DNA of 64,000 nucleotides. It comes from Anisus vortex (taxonomy: Eukaryota > Mollusca > Gastropoda > Planorbidae). The notes beneath the pieces were generated by a model, which was not told where the DNA came from, did not search any database, and worked only from the letters and a program-made list of their open reading frames with translations. This document shows, in pieces, positions 1 through 13,489 of this stretch. The stretch is taken from assembly GCA_949126835.1 (NCBI GenBank), contig OX421507.1, positions 29,201,366-29,265,365 of the forward strand. Direction: 5' to 3'. Position 1 is the first letter of the stretch. Every line of letters starts with the position of its first letter. A program made the translations under genes and the position numbers.

Positions 1-3000
1 CGCGATACTGGTTGTTCGGTGAGTAAGACAAACCGTGTATATGTACCGCGATACTGGTTGTTCGTTGAGTAAGACAAACCATGTATGTGTACTGCGATAC
101 TGGTTGTTCGGTGAGTAAGACAAACCTTGTATGTGTACTGCGATACTGGTTGTTCGGTGAGTAAGACAAACCTTGTATGTGTACTGCGATACTGGTTGTT
201 CGGTGAGTAAGACAAACCTTGTATGTGTACTGCGATACTGGTCATTCGGTGAGTAAGACAAATGTTGTATGTGTACTGCGATATAGGTCGTTCGGTGAGT
301 AAGACAAACGTTGTATGTGTACTGCGATACTGGTTGTTCAGTGAGTAACACAAACCTTGTATGTGTACTGTGATACTGGTTGTTCGGTGAGTAAGACAAA
401 CCTTGTATGTGTACTGCGATACTGGTTGTTCGGTGAGATAGACAAACCTTGTATGTGTACTGCGATACTGGTTGTTCGGTGAGTAAGACAAACCTTGTAT
501 GTGTACTGCGATACTGGTTGTTCGGTGAGTAAGACAATCCTTGTATGTGTACTGCGATACTGGTTGTTCGGTGAGTAAGACAAACCATGTTTGTGTACCG
601 AGATACTGGTTGTTCGGTGAGTAAGACAAACCTCGTATGTGTACTGCGATACTGGTTGTTCGGTGAGTAAGACAAACCATGTATGTGTACTGCGATACTG
701 GTTGTTCGGTGAGTAAGACAAACCTTGTATGTGTACTGCGATACTGGTTGTTCGGTGAGTAAGACAAATAATGTATGTGTACTGCGATACTGTTTGTTCG
801 GTGAGTAAGACAAACCTTGTATGTGTACTGCGTTACTGGTTGTTCGGTGAGTAAGTCAAACCATGTATGTGTACTGCGATACTGGTTGTTCGGTGAGTAA
901 AACAAACCATGTATAAGTACTGCGATACTGGTTGCTCGGTGAGTAAGACAAACCATGTATGTGTACTGCGATACTGGTTGTTCGGTGAGTAAGACAAACC
1001 ATGTATGTGTACTGCGATACTGGTTGTTCGGTAAGTAAGACAATACATGTATGTGTACTGCGATACTGGTTGTTCGGCGAGTAAGACAAACCTTGTATGT
1101 GTACTGCGATACTGGTTGTTCGGTGAGTAAGACAAACCTTCTATGTGTACTGCGATACTGGTTGTTCGGTGAGTAAGACAAACCTTGTATGTGTACTGCG
1201 ATACTGGTTGTTCGGTGAGTAAGACAAACCTTGTATGTGTACTGCGATACTGGTTGTTCGGTGAGTAAGACAAATCTTGTATGTATACTGCGATACTGGT
1301 TGTTCGGTGAGTAAGACAAACCTTGTATGTGTACTGCGATACTGGTTGTTCGGTGAGTAAGACAAACCTTGTATGTGTACTGCGATACAGGTTGTTCGGT
1401 GAGTAAGACAAACCTTGTATGTGTACTGCGATACTGGTTGTTCGGTGAGTAAGACAAACCTTGTATGTGTACTGCGAGCCTGGTTGTTCGGTGAGTAAGA
1501 CAAACATTGTATGTGTACTGCGATACTGGTTGTTCGGTGAGTAAGACAAACCTTGTATGTGTACTGTGAAACTGGTTGTTCGGTGAGTAAGACAAACCTT
1601 GTATGTGTACTGCGATACTGGTCGTTCGGTGAGTAAGACAAACCTTGTATGTGTACTGTGATACTGGTTGTTCACTTAGTAAGACAAACCTTGTATGTGT
1701 ACTGCGATACGGGTTGTTCGGTGAGTAAGACAAACCATGTATGTGTAGTGCGCTACTGGTTGTTCGGTGAGTAAGACAAACCTTGTATGTGTACTGCGAT
1801 ACTGGTTGTTCGGTGAGTAAAACAAACCATGTATGTGTACTGCGATACTGGTTGTTCGGTGAGTAAGACAAACCATGTATGTGTACTGCGATACTGGTTG
1901 TTCGGTGAGTAAAAAAACATTGTTTGTGTACTGCGATACTGGTTGTTCGGTGAGTAAGACAAACCATGTATGTGTACTGCGATACTGGTTGTTCGGTGAG
2001 TAAGACAAACCATGGATGTGTACTGAGATACTTGTTATTCGGTGAGTAAAAAAAACATTGTTTGTGTACTGCGATACTGGTTGTTCGGTGAGTAAGACAA
2101 TCCATTTATGTGTTCCGCGATACTGGTTGTTCGGTGAGTAAGACAAACCATGTATGTGTACTGCGATACTGGTTGTTCGGTGAGTAAGACAAACCATGGA
2201 TGTGCACTGCGATACTGGTAGTTCGGTGAGTAAAAAAACATTGTTTGTGTACTGCGATACTGGTTGTTCGGTGAGTAAGACAAACCATGTATGTGTACAG
2301 CGATACTGGTTGTTCGGTGAGTAAGACAAACCATGGATGTGTACTGATATACTGGTTGTTCGGTGAGTAAAAAAAACATTGTTTGTGTACTGCGATACTG
2401 GTTGTTCGGTGAGTAAGACAATCCATGTATGTGTTCCGCGATACTAGTTGTTCGGTGAGTAAGACAAACCAAGTATGTGTACCGCGATACTGGTTGTTCG
2501 GTAAGTAAGACAAACCGTGTATGTGTACCGCGATACTGGTTGTTCGGTGAGTAAGACAAACCGTGTATATGTACCGCGATACTGGTTGTTCGTTGAGTAA
2601 GACAAACCATGTATGTGTAGTGCGATACTGGTTGTTCGGTGAGTAAGACAAACCTTGTATGTGTACTGCGATACTGGTTGTTCAGTGAGTAAGACAAACC
2701 TTGTATGTGTACTGCGATACTGGTTGTTCGGTGAGTAAAACAAACCATGTATGTGTACTGCGATACTGGTTGTTCGGTGAGTAAGACAAACCATGTATGT
2801 GTACTGCGATACTGGTTGTTCGGTGAGTAAGACAAACAATGTATGTGTAGTGCGATACTGGTTGTTCGGTGAGTAAGACAAACCTTGTATGTGTACTGCG
2901 ATACTGGTTGTTCGGTGAGTAAAACAAACCATGTATGTGTACTGCGATACTGGTTGTTCGGTGAGTAAGACAAACCATGTATGTGTACTGCGATACTGGT

Positions 3001-3629
3001 TGTTCGGTAAGTAAACAAACATTGTTTGTGTACTGCGATACTGGTTGTTCGGTGAGTAAGACAAACCATGTATGTGTACTGCGATACTGGTTGTTCGGTG
3101 AGTAAGACAAACCATGGATGTGTACTGAGATACTGGTTATTCGGTGAGTAAAAAAACATTGTTTGTGTACTGCGATACTGGTTGTTCGGTGAGTAAGACA
3201 ATCCATGTATGTGTTTTGCGATACTGGTTGTTCGGTGAGTAAGACAAACCATGTATGTGTACTGCGATACTGGTTGTTCGGTGAGTAAGACAAACCATGG
3301 ATGTGTACTGCGATACTGGTAGTTCGGTGAGTAATAAAACATTGTTTGTGTACTGCGATACTGGTTGTTCGGTGAGTAAGACAAACCATGTATCTGTACT
3401 GCGATACTGGTTGTTCGGTTAGTAAGACAAACCATGGATGTGTACTGATATACTGGTTGTTCGGTGAGTAAAAAAAACATTGTTTGTGTACTGCGATACT
3501 GGTTGTTCGGTGAGTAACACAATCCATGTATGTGTTCCGCGATACTGGTTGTTCGGTGAGTAAGACAAACCATGTATGTGTACCGCAATACTGGTTGTTT
3601 GGTAAGTAAGACAAACCTTGTATGTGTAC
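1..3629. repeat. 79-unit module, copy 1 (left-truncated by the window)
   Basis: This block reappears at an offset of 3,629 bp (79 units minus 5 bp). The match starts at base 1: the accgtgtatatgtaccgcg and gttcgttgag variants at 30-70 recur at 3,659-3,699. Over the first 1.7 kb I noticed two differences, gagatagac at about 435 versus gagttagac in copy 2, and accgagatac at about 598 versus actgagatac. The five missing bases come from 45-bp A-tract units near 1,911, 2,232, 3,008, 3,147 and 3,333. The module edges are arbitrary because the window cuts into the array. Confidence 0.93.
1905..3490. repeat. A-tract variant cluster 1
   Basis: In these units gtaagacaaacc is replaced by a run of A followed by cattgtttg. 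Run lengths are 7 (1,911), 8 (2,048), 7 (2,232), 8 (2,367), interrupted gtaagtaaac (3,008), 7 (3,147), interrupted aataaaa (3,333) and 8 (3,467). Spacing among the first four alternates between 3 and 4 units (135 and 184 bp), a small higher-order pattern. A run of 7 makes a 45-bp unit and a run of 8 a 46-bp unit. Confidence 0.9.
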
Positions 3630-4221
3630 CGCGATACTGGTTGTTCGGTGAGTAAGACAAACCGTGTATATGTACCGCGATACTGGTTGTTCGTTGAGTA
3701 AGACAAACCATGTATGTGTACTGCGATACTGGTTGTTCGGTGAGTAAGACAAACCTTGTATGTGTACTGCGATACTGGTTGTTCGGTGAGTAAGACAAAC
3801 CTTGTATGTGTACTGCGATACTGGTTGTTCGGTGAGTAAGACAAACCTTGTATGTGTACTGCGATACTGGTCATTCGGTGAGTAAGACAAATGTTGTATG
3901 TGTACTGCGATATAGGTCGTTCGGTGAGTAAGACAAACGTTGTATGTGTACTGCGATACTGGTTGTTCAGTGAGTAACACAAACCTTGTATGTGTACTGT
4001 GATACTGGTTGTTCGGTGAGTAAGACAAACCTTGTATGTGTACTGCGATACTGGTTGTTCGGTGAGTTAGACAAACCTTGTATGTGTACTGCGATACTGG
4101 TTGTTCGGTGAGTAAGACAAACCTTGTATGTGTACTGCGATACTGGTTGTTCGGTGAGTAAGACAATCCTTGTATGTGTACTGCGATACTGGTTGTTCGG
4201 TGAGTAAGACAAACCATGTTT

Positions 4222-5646
4222 GTGTACTGAGATACTGGTTGTTCGGTGAGTAAGACAAACCTCGTATGTGTACTGCGATACTGGTTGTTCGGTGAGTAAG
4301 ACAAACCATGTATGTGTACTGCGATACTGGTTGTTCGGTGAGTAAGACAAACCTTGTATGTGTACTGCGATACTGGTTGTTCGGTGAGTAAGACAAATAA
4401 TGTATGTGTACTGCGATACTGTTTGTTCGGTGAGTAAGACAAACCTTGTATGTGTACTGCGTTACTGGTTGTTCGGTGAGTAAGTCAAACCATGTATGTG
4501 TACTGCGATACTGGTTGTTCGGTGAGTAAAACAAACCATGTATAAGTACTGCGATACTGGTTGCTCGGTGAGTAAGACAAACCATGTATGTGTACTGCGA
4601 TACTGGTTGTTCGGTGAGTAAGACAAACCATGTATGTGTACTGCGATACTGGTTGTTCGGTAAGTAAGACAATACATGTATGTGTACTGCGATACTGGTT
4701 GTTCGGCGAGTAAGACAAACCTTGTATGTGTACTGCGATACTGGTTGTTCGGTGAGTAAGACAAACCTTCTATGTGTACTGCGATACTGGTTGTTCGGTG
4801 AGTAAGACAAACCTTGTATGTGTACTGCGATACTGGTTGTTCGGTGAGTAAGACAAACCTTGTATGTGTACTGCGATACTGGTTGTTCGGTGAGTAAGAC
4901 AAATCTTGTATGTATACTGCGATACTGGTTGTTCGGTGAGTAAGACAAACCTTGTATGTGTACTGCGATACTGGTTGTTCGGTGAGTAAGACAAACCTTG
5001 TATGTGTACTGCGATACAGGTTGTTCGGTGAGTAAGACAAACCTTGTATGTGTACTGCGATACTGGTTGTTCGGTGAGTAAGACAAACCTTGTATGTGTA
5101 CTGCGAGCCTGGTTGTTCGGTGAGTAAGACAAACATTGTATGTGTACTGCGATACTGGTTGTTCGGTGAGTAAGACAAACCTTGTATGTGTACTGTGAAA
5201 CTGGTTGTTCGGTGAGTAAGACAAACCTTGTATGTGTACTGCGATACTGGTCGTTCGGTGAGTAAGACAAACCTTGTATGTGTACTGTGATACTGGTTGT
5301 TCACTTAGTAAGACAAACCTTGTATGTGTACTGCGATACGGGTTGTTCGGTGAGTAAGACAAACCATGTATGTGTAGTGCGCTACTGGTTGTTCGGTGAG
5401 TAAGACAAACCTTGTATGTGTACTGCGATACTGGTTGTTCGGTGAGTAAAACAAACCATGTATGTGTACTGCGATACTGGTTGTTCGGTGAGTAAGACAA
5501 ACCATGTATGTGTACTGCGATACTGGTTGTTCGGTGAGTAAAAAAACATTGTTTGTGTACTGCGATACTGGTTGTTCGGTGAGTAAGACAAACCATGTAT
5601 GTGTACTGCGATACTGGTTGTTCGGTGAGTAAGACAAACCATGGAT
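4222..5646. repeat. Nested 31-unit tandem duplication, copy 1
   Basis: The stretch starting at the tgtgtactgagatact/acctcgtatg units near 4,222-4,265 and running through the A7-tract unit near 5,540 is repeated directly downstream at offset 1,425 bp. The repeat carries the diagnostic variants ttctatg, tgtatactg, gatacagg, gcgagcctgg, tgtgaaactgg and ttcacttag in the same order. The left edge is placed by homology and could move by a few units. Confidence 0.9.
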
Positions 5647-7071
5647 GTGTACTGAGATACTGGTTGTTCGGTGAGTAAGACAAACCTCGTATGTGTACTG
5701 CGATACTGGTTGTTCGGTGAGTAAGACAAACCATGTATGTGTACTGCGATACTGGTTGTTCGGTGAGTAAGACAAACCTTGTATGTGTACTGCGATACTG
5801 GTTGTTCGGTGAGTAAGACAAATAATGTATGTGTACTGCGATACTGTTTGTTCGGTGAGTAAGACAAACCTTGTATGTGTACTGCGTTACTGGTTGTTCG
5901 GTGAGTAAGTCAAACCATGTATGTGTACTGCGATACTGGTTGTTCGGTGAGTAAAACAAACCATGTATAAGTACTGCGATACTGGTTGCTCGGTGAGTAA
6001 GACAAACCATGTATGTGTACTGCGATACTGGTTGTTCGGTGAGTAAGACAAACCATGTATGTGTACTGCGATACTGGTTGTTCGGTAAGTAAGACAATAC
6101 ATGTATGTGTACTGCGATACTGGTTGTTCGGCGAGTAAGACAAACCTTGTATGTGTACTGCGATACTGGTTGTTCGGTGAGTAAGACAAACCTTCTATGT
6201 GTACTGCGATACTGGTTGTTCGGTGAGTAAGACAAACCTTGTATGTGTACTGCGATACTGGTTGTTCGGTGAGTAAGACAAACCTTGTATGTGTACTGCG
6301 ATACTGGTTGTTCGGTGAGTAAGACAAATCTTGTATGTATACTGCGATACTGGTTGTTCGGTGAGTAAGACAAACCTTGTATGTGTACTGCGATACTGGT
6401 TGTTCGGTGAGTAAGACAAACCTTGTATGTGTACTGCGATACAGGTTGTTCGGTGAGTAAGACAAACCTTGTATGTGTACTGCGATACTGGTTGTTCGGT
6501 GAGTAAGACAAACCTTGTATGTGTACTGCGAGCCTGGTTGTTCGGTGAGTAAGACAAACATTGTATGTGTACTGCGATACTGGTTGTTCGGTGAGTAAGA
6601 CAAACCTTGTATGTGTACTGTGAAACTGGTTGTTCGGTGAGTAAGACAAACCTTGTATGTGTACTGCGATACTGGTCGTTCGGTGAGTAAGACAAACCTT
6701 GTATGTGTACTGTGATACTGGTTGTTCACTTAGTAAGACAAACCTTGTATGTGTACTGCGATACGGGTTGTTCGGTGAGTAAGACAAACCATGTATGTGT
6801 AGTGCGATACTGGTTGTTCGGTGAGTAAGACAAACCTTGTATGTGTACTGCGATACTGGTTGTTCGGTGAGTAAAACAAACCATGTATGTGTACTGCGAT
6901 ACTGGTTGTTCGGTGAGTAAGACAAACCATGTATGTGTACTGCGATACTGGTTGTTCGGTGAGTAAAAAAACATTGTTTGTGTACTGCGATACTGGTTGT
7001 TCGGTGAGTAAGACAAACCATGTATGTGTACTGCGATACTGGTTGTTCGGTGAGTAAGACAAACCATGGAT
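5647..7071. repeat. Nested 31-unit tandem duplication, copy 2
   Basis: This is a near-identical copy of 4,222-5,646. The join lies within tgtgtactgagatact at 5,647-5,662, which is shared by both parental sequences. Before it the sequence follows the ...accatggatgtg unit also seen near 2,010; after it the sequence follows the unit near 4,235. One visible difference is gtgcgatactgg near 6,800, where the sister copy has gtgcgctactgg near 5,380. The event must postdate the 79-unit duplication, because only copy 2 carries it. Confidence 0.9.
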
Positions 7072-8545
7072 GTGTACTGAGATACTTGTTATTCGGTGAG
7101 TAAAAAAAACATTGTTTGTGTACTGCGATACTGGTTGTTCGGTGAGTAAGACAATCCATTTATGTGTTCCGCGATACTGGTTGTTCGGTGAGTAAGACAA
7201 ACCATGTATGTGTACTGCGATACTGGTTGTTCGGTGAGTAAGACAAACCATGGATGTGCACTGCGATACTGGTAGTTCGGTGAGTAAAAAAACATTGTTT
7301 GTGTACTGCGATACTGGTTGTTCGGTGAGTAAGACAAACCATGTATGTGTACAGCGATACTGGTTGTTCGGTGAGTAAGACAAACCATGGATGTGTACTG
7401 ATATACTGGTTGTTCGGTGAGTAAAAAAAACATTGTTTGTGTACTGCGATACTGGTTGTTCGGTGAGTAAGACAATCCATGTATGTGTTCCGCGATACTA
7501 GTTGTTCGGTGAGTAAGACAAACCAAGTATGTGTACCGCGATACTGGTTGTTCGGTAAGTAAGACAAACCGTGTATGTGTACCGCGATACTGGTTGTTCG
7601 GTGAGTAAGACAAACCGTGTATATGTACCGCGATACTGGTTGTTCGTTGAGTAAGACAAACCATGTATGTGTAGTGCGATACTGGTTGTTCGGTGAGTAA
7701 GACAAACCTTGTATGTGTACTGCGATACTGGTTGTTCAGTGAGTAAGACAAACCTTGTATGTGTACTGCGATACTGGTTGTTCGGTGAGTAAAACAAACC
7801 ATGTATGTGTACTGCGATACTGGTTGTTCGGTGAGTAAGACAAACCATGTATGTGTACTGCGATACTGGTTGTTCGGTGAGTAAGACAAACAATGTATGT
7901 GTAGTGCGATACTGGTTGTTCGGTGAGTAAGACAAACCTTGTATGTGTACTGCGATACTGGTTGTTCGGTGAGTAAAACAAACCATGTATGTGTACTGCG
8001 ATACTGGTTGTTCGGTGAGTAAGACAAACCATGTATGTGTACTGCGATACTGGTTGTTCGGTAAGTAAACAAACATTGTTTGTGTACTGCGATACTGGTT
8101 GTTCGGTGAGTAAGACAAACCATGTATGTGTACTGCGATACTGGTTGTTCGGTGAGTAAGACAAACCATGGATGTGTACTGAGATACTGGTTATTCGGTG
8201 AGTAAAAAAACATTGTTTGTGTACTGCGATACTGGTTGTTCGGTGAGTAAGACAATCCATGTATGTGTTTTGCGATACTGGTTGTTCGGTGAGTAAGACA
8301 AACCATGTATGTGTACTGCGATACTGGTTGTTCGGTGAGTAAGACAAACCATGGATGTGTACTGCGATACTGGTAGTTCGGTGAGTAATAAAACATTGTT
8401 TGTGTACTGCGATACTGGTTGTTCGGTGAGTAAGACAAACCATGTATCTGTACTGCGATACTGGTTGTTCGGTTAGTAAGACAAACCATGGATGTGTACT
8501 GATATACTGGTTGTTCGGTGAGTAAAAAAAACATTGTTTGTGTAC
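6960..8545. repeat. A-tract variant cluster in the copy-2 module
   Basis: It repeats cluster 1 in order: 7, 8, 7, 8, interrupted, 7, interrupted, 8. A further isolated 7-A unit lies at 5,540 in the nested duplicate. The identical lengths at homologous sites argue that tract length is inherited. Confidence 0.9.
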
Positions 8546-8683
8546 TGCGATACTGGTTGTTCGGTGAGTAACACAATCCATGTATGTGTTCCGCGATACT
8601 GGTTGTTCGGTGAGTAAGACAAACCATGTATGTGTACCGCAATACTGGTTGTTTGGTAAGTAAGACAAACCTTGTATGTGTAC

Positions 8684-11400
8684 CGCGATACTGGTTGTTC
8701 GGTGAGTAAGACAAACCGTGTATATGTACCGCGATACTGGTTGTTCGTTGAGTAAGACAAACCATGTATGTGTACTGCGATACTGGTTGTTCGGTGAGTA
8801 AGACAAACCTTGTATGTGTACTGCGATACTGGTTGTTCGGTGAGTAAGACAAACCTTGTATGTGTACTGCGATACTGGTTGTTCGGTGAGTAAGACAAAC
8901 CTTGTATGTGTACTGCGATACTGGTCATTCGGTGAGTAAGACAAATGTTGTATGTGTACTGCGATATAGGTCGTTCGGTGAGTAAGACAAACGTTGTATG
9001 TGTACTGCGATACTGGTTGTTCAGTGAGTAACACAAACCTTGTATGTGTACTGTGATACTGGTTGTTCGGTGAGTAAGACAAACCTTGTATGTGTACTGC
9101 GATACTGGTTGTTCGGTGAGTTAGACAAACCTTGTATGTGTACTGCGATACTGGTTGTTCGGTGAGTAAGACAAACCTTGTATGTGTACTGCGATACTGG
9201 TTGTTCGGTGAGTAAGACAATCCTTGTATGTGTACTGCGATACTGGTTGTTCGGTGAGTAAGACAAACCATGTTTGTGTACTGAGATACTGGTTGTTCGG
9301 TGAGTAAGACAAACCTCGTATGTGTACTGCGATACTGGTTGTTCGGTGAGTAAGACAAACCATGTATGTGTACTGCGATACTGGTTGTTCGGTGAGTAAG
9401 ACAAACCTTGTATGTGTACTGCGATACTGGTTGTTCGGTGAGTAAGACAAATAATGTATGTGTACTGCGATACTGTTTGTTCGGTGAGTAAGACAAACCT
9501 TGTATGTGTACTGCGTTACTGGTTGTTCGGTGAGTAAGTCAAACCATGTATGTGTACTGCGATACTGGTTGTTCGGTGAGTAAAACAAACCATGTATAAG
9601 TACTGCGATACTGGTTGCTCGGTGAGTAAGACAAACCATGTATGTGTACTGCGATACTGGTTGTTCGGTGAGTAAGACAAACCATGTATGTGTACTGCGA
9701 TACTGGTTGTTCGGTAAGTAAGACAATACATGTATGTGTACTGCGATACTGGTTGTTCGGCGAGTAAGACAAACCTTGTATGTGTACTGCGATACTGGTT
9801 GTTCGGTGAGTAAGACAAACCTTCTATTTGTACTGCGATACTGGTTGTTCGGTGAGTAAGACAAACCTTGTATGTGTACTGCGATACTGGTTGTTCGGTG
9901 AGTAAGACAAACCTTGTATGTGTACTGCGATACTGGTTGTTCGGTGAGTAAGACAAATCTTGTATGTATACTGCGATACTGGTTGTTCGGTGAGTAAGAC
10001 AAACCTTGTATGTGTACTGCGATACTGGTTGTTCGGTGAGTAAGACAAACCTTGTATGTGTACTGCGATACAGGTTGTTCGGTGAGTAAGACAAACCTTG
10101 TATGTGTACTGCGATACTGGTTGTTCGGTGAGTAAGACAAACCTTGTATGTGTACTGCGAGCCTGGTTGTTCGGTGAGTAAGACAAACATTGTATGTGTA
10201 CTGCGATACTGGTTGTTCGGTGAGTAAGACAAACCTTGTATGTGTACTGTGAAACTGGTTGTTCGGTGAGTAAGACAAACCTTGTATGTGTACTGCGATA
10301 CTGGTCGTTCGGTGAGTAAGACAAACCTTGTATGTGTACTGTGATACTGGTTGTTCACTTAGTAAGACAAACCTTGTATGTGTACTGCGATACGGGTTGT
10401 TCGGTGAGTAAGACAAACCATGTATGTGTAGTGCGCTACTGGTTGTTCGGTGAGTAAGACAAACCTTGTATGTGTACTGCGATACTGGTTGTTCGGTGAG
10501 TAAAACAAACCATGTATGTGTACTGCGATACTGGTTGTTCGGTGAGTAAGACAAACCATGTATGTGTACTGCGATACTGGTTGTTCGGTGAGTAAAAAAA
10601 CATTGTTTGTGTACTGCGATACTGGTTGTTCGGTGAGTAAGACAAACCATGTATGTGTACTGCGATACTGGTTGTTCGGTGAGTAAGACAAACCATGGAT
10701 GTGTACTAAGATACTTGTTATTCGGTGAGTAAAAAAAACATTGTTTGTGTACTGCGATACTGGTTGTTCGGTGAGTAAGACAATCCATTTATGTGTTCCG
10801 CGATACTGGTTGTTCGGTGAGTAAGACAAACCATGTATGTGTACTGCGATACTGGTTGTTCGGTGAGTAAGACAAACCATGGATGTGCACTGCGATACTG
10901 GTAGTTCGGTGAGTAAAAAAACATTGTTTGTGTACTGCGATACTGGTTGTTCGGTGAGTAAGACAAACCATGTATGTGTACAGCGATACTGGTTGTTCGG
11001 TGAGTAAGACAAACCATGGATGTGTACTGATATACTGGTTGTTCGGTGAGTAAAAAAAACATTGTTTGTGTACTGCGATACTGGTTGTTCGGTGAGTAAG
11101 ACAATCCATGTATGTGTTCCGCGATACTAGTTGTTCGGTGAGTAAGACAAACCAAGTATGTGTACCGCGATACTGGTTATTCGGTAAGTAAGACAAACCG
11201 TGTATGTGTACCGCGATACTGGTTGTTCGGTGAGTAAGACAAACCGTGTATATGTACCGCGATACTGGTTGTTCGTTGAGTAAGACAAACCATGTATGTG
11301 TAGTGCGATACTGGTTGTTCGGTGAGTAAGACAAACCTTGTATGTGTACTGCGATACTGGTTGTTCAGTGAGTAAGACAAACCTTGTATGTGTACTGCGA
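8684..11400. repeat. 79-unit module, copy 3, truncated
   Basis: It follows copy 1 at offset 8,683 and copy 2 at offset 5,054 or 3,629. The ordered variant set ttctat, tgtatactg, acagg, gagcctgg, tgaaactgg, cacttag is present at about 9,830-10,360. Homology stops between about 11,373 and 11,421, where copies 1 and 2 have gagtaaaacaaacc and this block has gagtaagacaaacc and then a different series. Private changes include cttctatttg near 9,835 and actaagatac near 10,708. Confidence 0.9.
10585..11060. repeat. A-tract variant cluster in the truncated copy 3
   Basis: Run lengths are 7, 8, 7, 8 near 10,591, 10,730, 10,913 and 11,050. The second half of the cluster is absent because the module is truncated at about 11,400. 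Confidence 0.88.
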
Positions 11401-13489
11401 TACTGGTTGTTCGGTGAGTAAGACAAACCTTGTACGTGTACTGCGATACTGGTCATTCGGTTAGTAAGACAAATGTTGTATGTGTACTGCGATATTGGTC
11501 GTTCGGTGAGTAAGACAAACGTTGTATGTGTACTGCGATACTGGTTGTTCAGTGAGTAAGACAAACCTTGTATGTGTACTGTGATACTGGTTTTTCGGTG
11601 AGTAAGACAAACCTTGTATGTGTACTGCGATACTGGTTGTTCGGTGAGTTAGACAAACCTTGTATGTGTACTGCGATACTGGTTGTTCGGTAAGTAAGAC
11701 AAACCTTGTATGTGTACTGCGATACTGGTTGTTCGGTGAGTAAGACAAACCTTGTATGTGTACTGCGATACTGGTTGTTTGGTGAGTAAGACAAACCATG
11801 TTTGTGTACTGAGATACTGGTTGTTCGGTGAGTAAGACAAACCCCGTATGTGTACTGCGATACTGGTTGTTCGGTGAGTAAGACAAACCATGTATGTGTA
11901 CTGCGGTACTGGTTGTTCGGTGAGTAAGACAAACCTTGTATGTGTACTGCGATACTGGTTGTTCGGTGAGTAAGACAAATAATGTATGTGTACTGCGATA
12001 CTGTTTGTTCGGTGAGTAAGACAAACCTTGTATGTGTACTGCGATACTGGTTGTTCGGTGAGTAAGACAAACCATGTATGTGTACTGCGTTACTGGTTGT
12101 TCGGTGAGTAAGTCAAACCATGTATGTGTACTGCGATACTGGTTGTTCGGTGAGTAAAACAAAACTTGTATAAGTACTGCGATACTGGTTGTTCGGTGAG
12201 TAAGACAAACCATGTATGTGTACTGCGATACTGGTTGTTCGGTGAGTAAGACAAACCATGTATGTGTACCGCGATACTGGTTGTTCGGTGAGTAAGACAA
12301 ACCATGTATGTGTACTGCGATACTGGTTGTTCGGTGTGTAAGACAAACCTTGTATGTGTACTGCGATACTGGTTGTTCGGTGAGTAAGACAAACCGTCTA
12401 TGTGTACTGCGATACTGGTTGTTCGGTGAGTAAGACAAACCTTGTATGTGTACTGCGATACTGGTTGTTCGGTGAGTAAGACAAATCTTGTATGTGTACT
12501 GCGATACTGGTTGTTTGGTGAGTAAGACAAACCTTGTATGTGTACTGCGATACTAATTGTTCGGTGAGTAAGACAAACCTTGTATGTGTACTGCGCTACA
12601 GGTTGTTCGGTGAGTAAGACGAACCTTGTATGTGTACTGCGATCCTGGTTGTTCGGTGAGTAAGACAAACCTAGTATGTGTACTGTGATACTGGTTGTTC
12701 GGTGAGTAAGACAAACCTTGTATGTGTACTGCGATACTGGTCGTTTAGTGAGTAAGACAAACCTTGTATGTGTACTGTGATACTGGTTGTTCGGTGAGTA
12801 AGACAAACCTTGTATGTGTACTGCGATACTGGTCGTTCGGTGAGTAAGACAAACCTTGTATGTGTACTGTGCTACTGGTTGTTCGGTGAGTAAGACAAAC
12901 CTTGTATGTGTACTGCGATACTGGTTGTTCGGTGAGTTAGACAAACCTTGTATGTGTACTGCGATACTGGTTGTTCGGTGAGTAAGACGAACCTTGTATG
13001 TTTACTGCGATACTGGTTGTTTGGAGAGTAAGACAAATCTTGTATGTGTACTGCGATACTGGTATTTCGGTGAGTAAGACAAACCATGTTTGTGTACTGA
13101 GAAACTGGTTGTTCGGTGAGTAAGACAAACCATGTATGTGTACTGCGATACTTGTTGTTCGGTGAGTAAGACAAACCATGTATGTGTACTGCGATACTGG
13201 TTGTTCGGTGAGTTAGACAAACCTTGTATGTGTACTGCGATACTGGTTGTTCGGTGAGTAAGACGAACCTTGTATGTGTACTGCGATACTGGTTGTTCGG
13301 TGAGTAAGACAAATCTTGTATGTGTACTGCGATACTGGGTGTTCGGTGAGTAAGACAAACCATGTATGTGTACTGAGATACTGGTTGTTCGGTGCGTAAG
13401 ACAAACTATGTATGTGTACTGCGATACTGGTTGTTCGGTGAGTAAGACAAACCATGTATGTGTACTGCGATACTGGTTGTTCGGTGAGT
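11401..13489. repeat. Diverged module U, first copy
   Basis: Its markers, in order, are gtcattcggttag (about 11,454), gatattggtcg, gagttagac (11,648), accccgtatg, aaaacaaaacttgtataag (about 12,158), gtgtgtaag, accgtctatg, ctaattgttcgg (about 12,555), gatcctgg, acctagtatg and gtttagtg. The same order, with local differences, returns near 17,883, 31,735, 37,668 and 51,710. It therefore behaves as an older block used repeatedly along the array. Confidence 0.82.

Larger units (their letters stand above)
3630..8683. repeat. 79-unit module, copy 2, enlarged to 110 units by an internal duplication
   Basis: It matches copy 1 at offset 3,629 up to about 5,646 and at offset 5,054 from about 7,072 onward. 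The difference, 1,425 bp, is a nested 31-unit tandem duplication. For example, the variant-rich stretch at 2,035-3,798 recurs at 7,089-8,852. The minor A-tract variants recur in the same order and with the same lengths. Confidence 0.93.

Noticed and set aside
1905..3490. A-tracts as poly-A tails of retroposed elements
   Set aside because: The A-run sits inside a 45-47 bp unit that is otherwise normal satellite. There is no element body or target-site duplication, and the runs recur at homologous sites.
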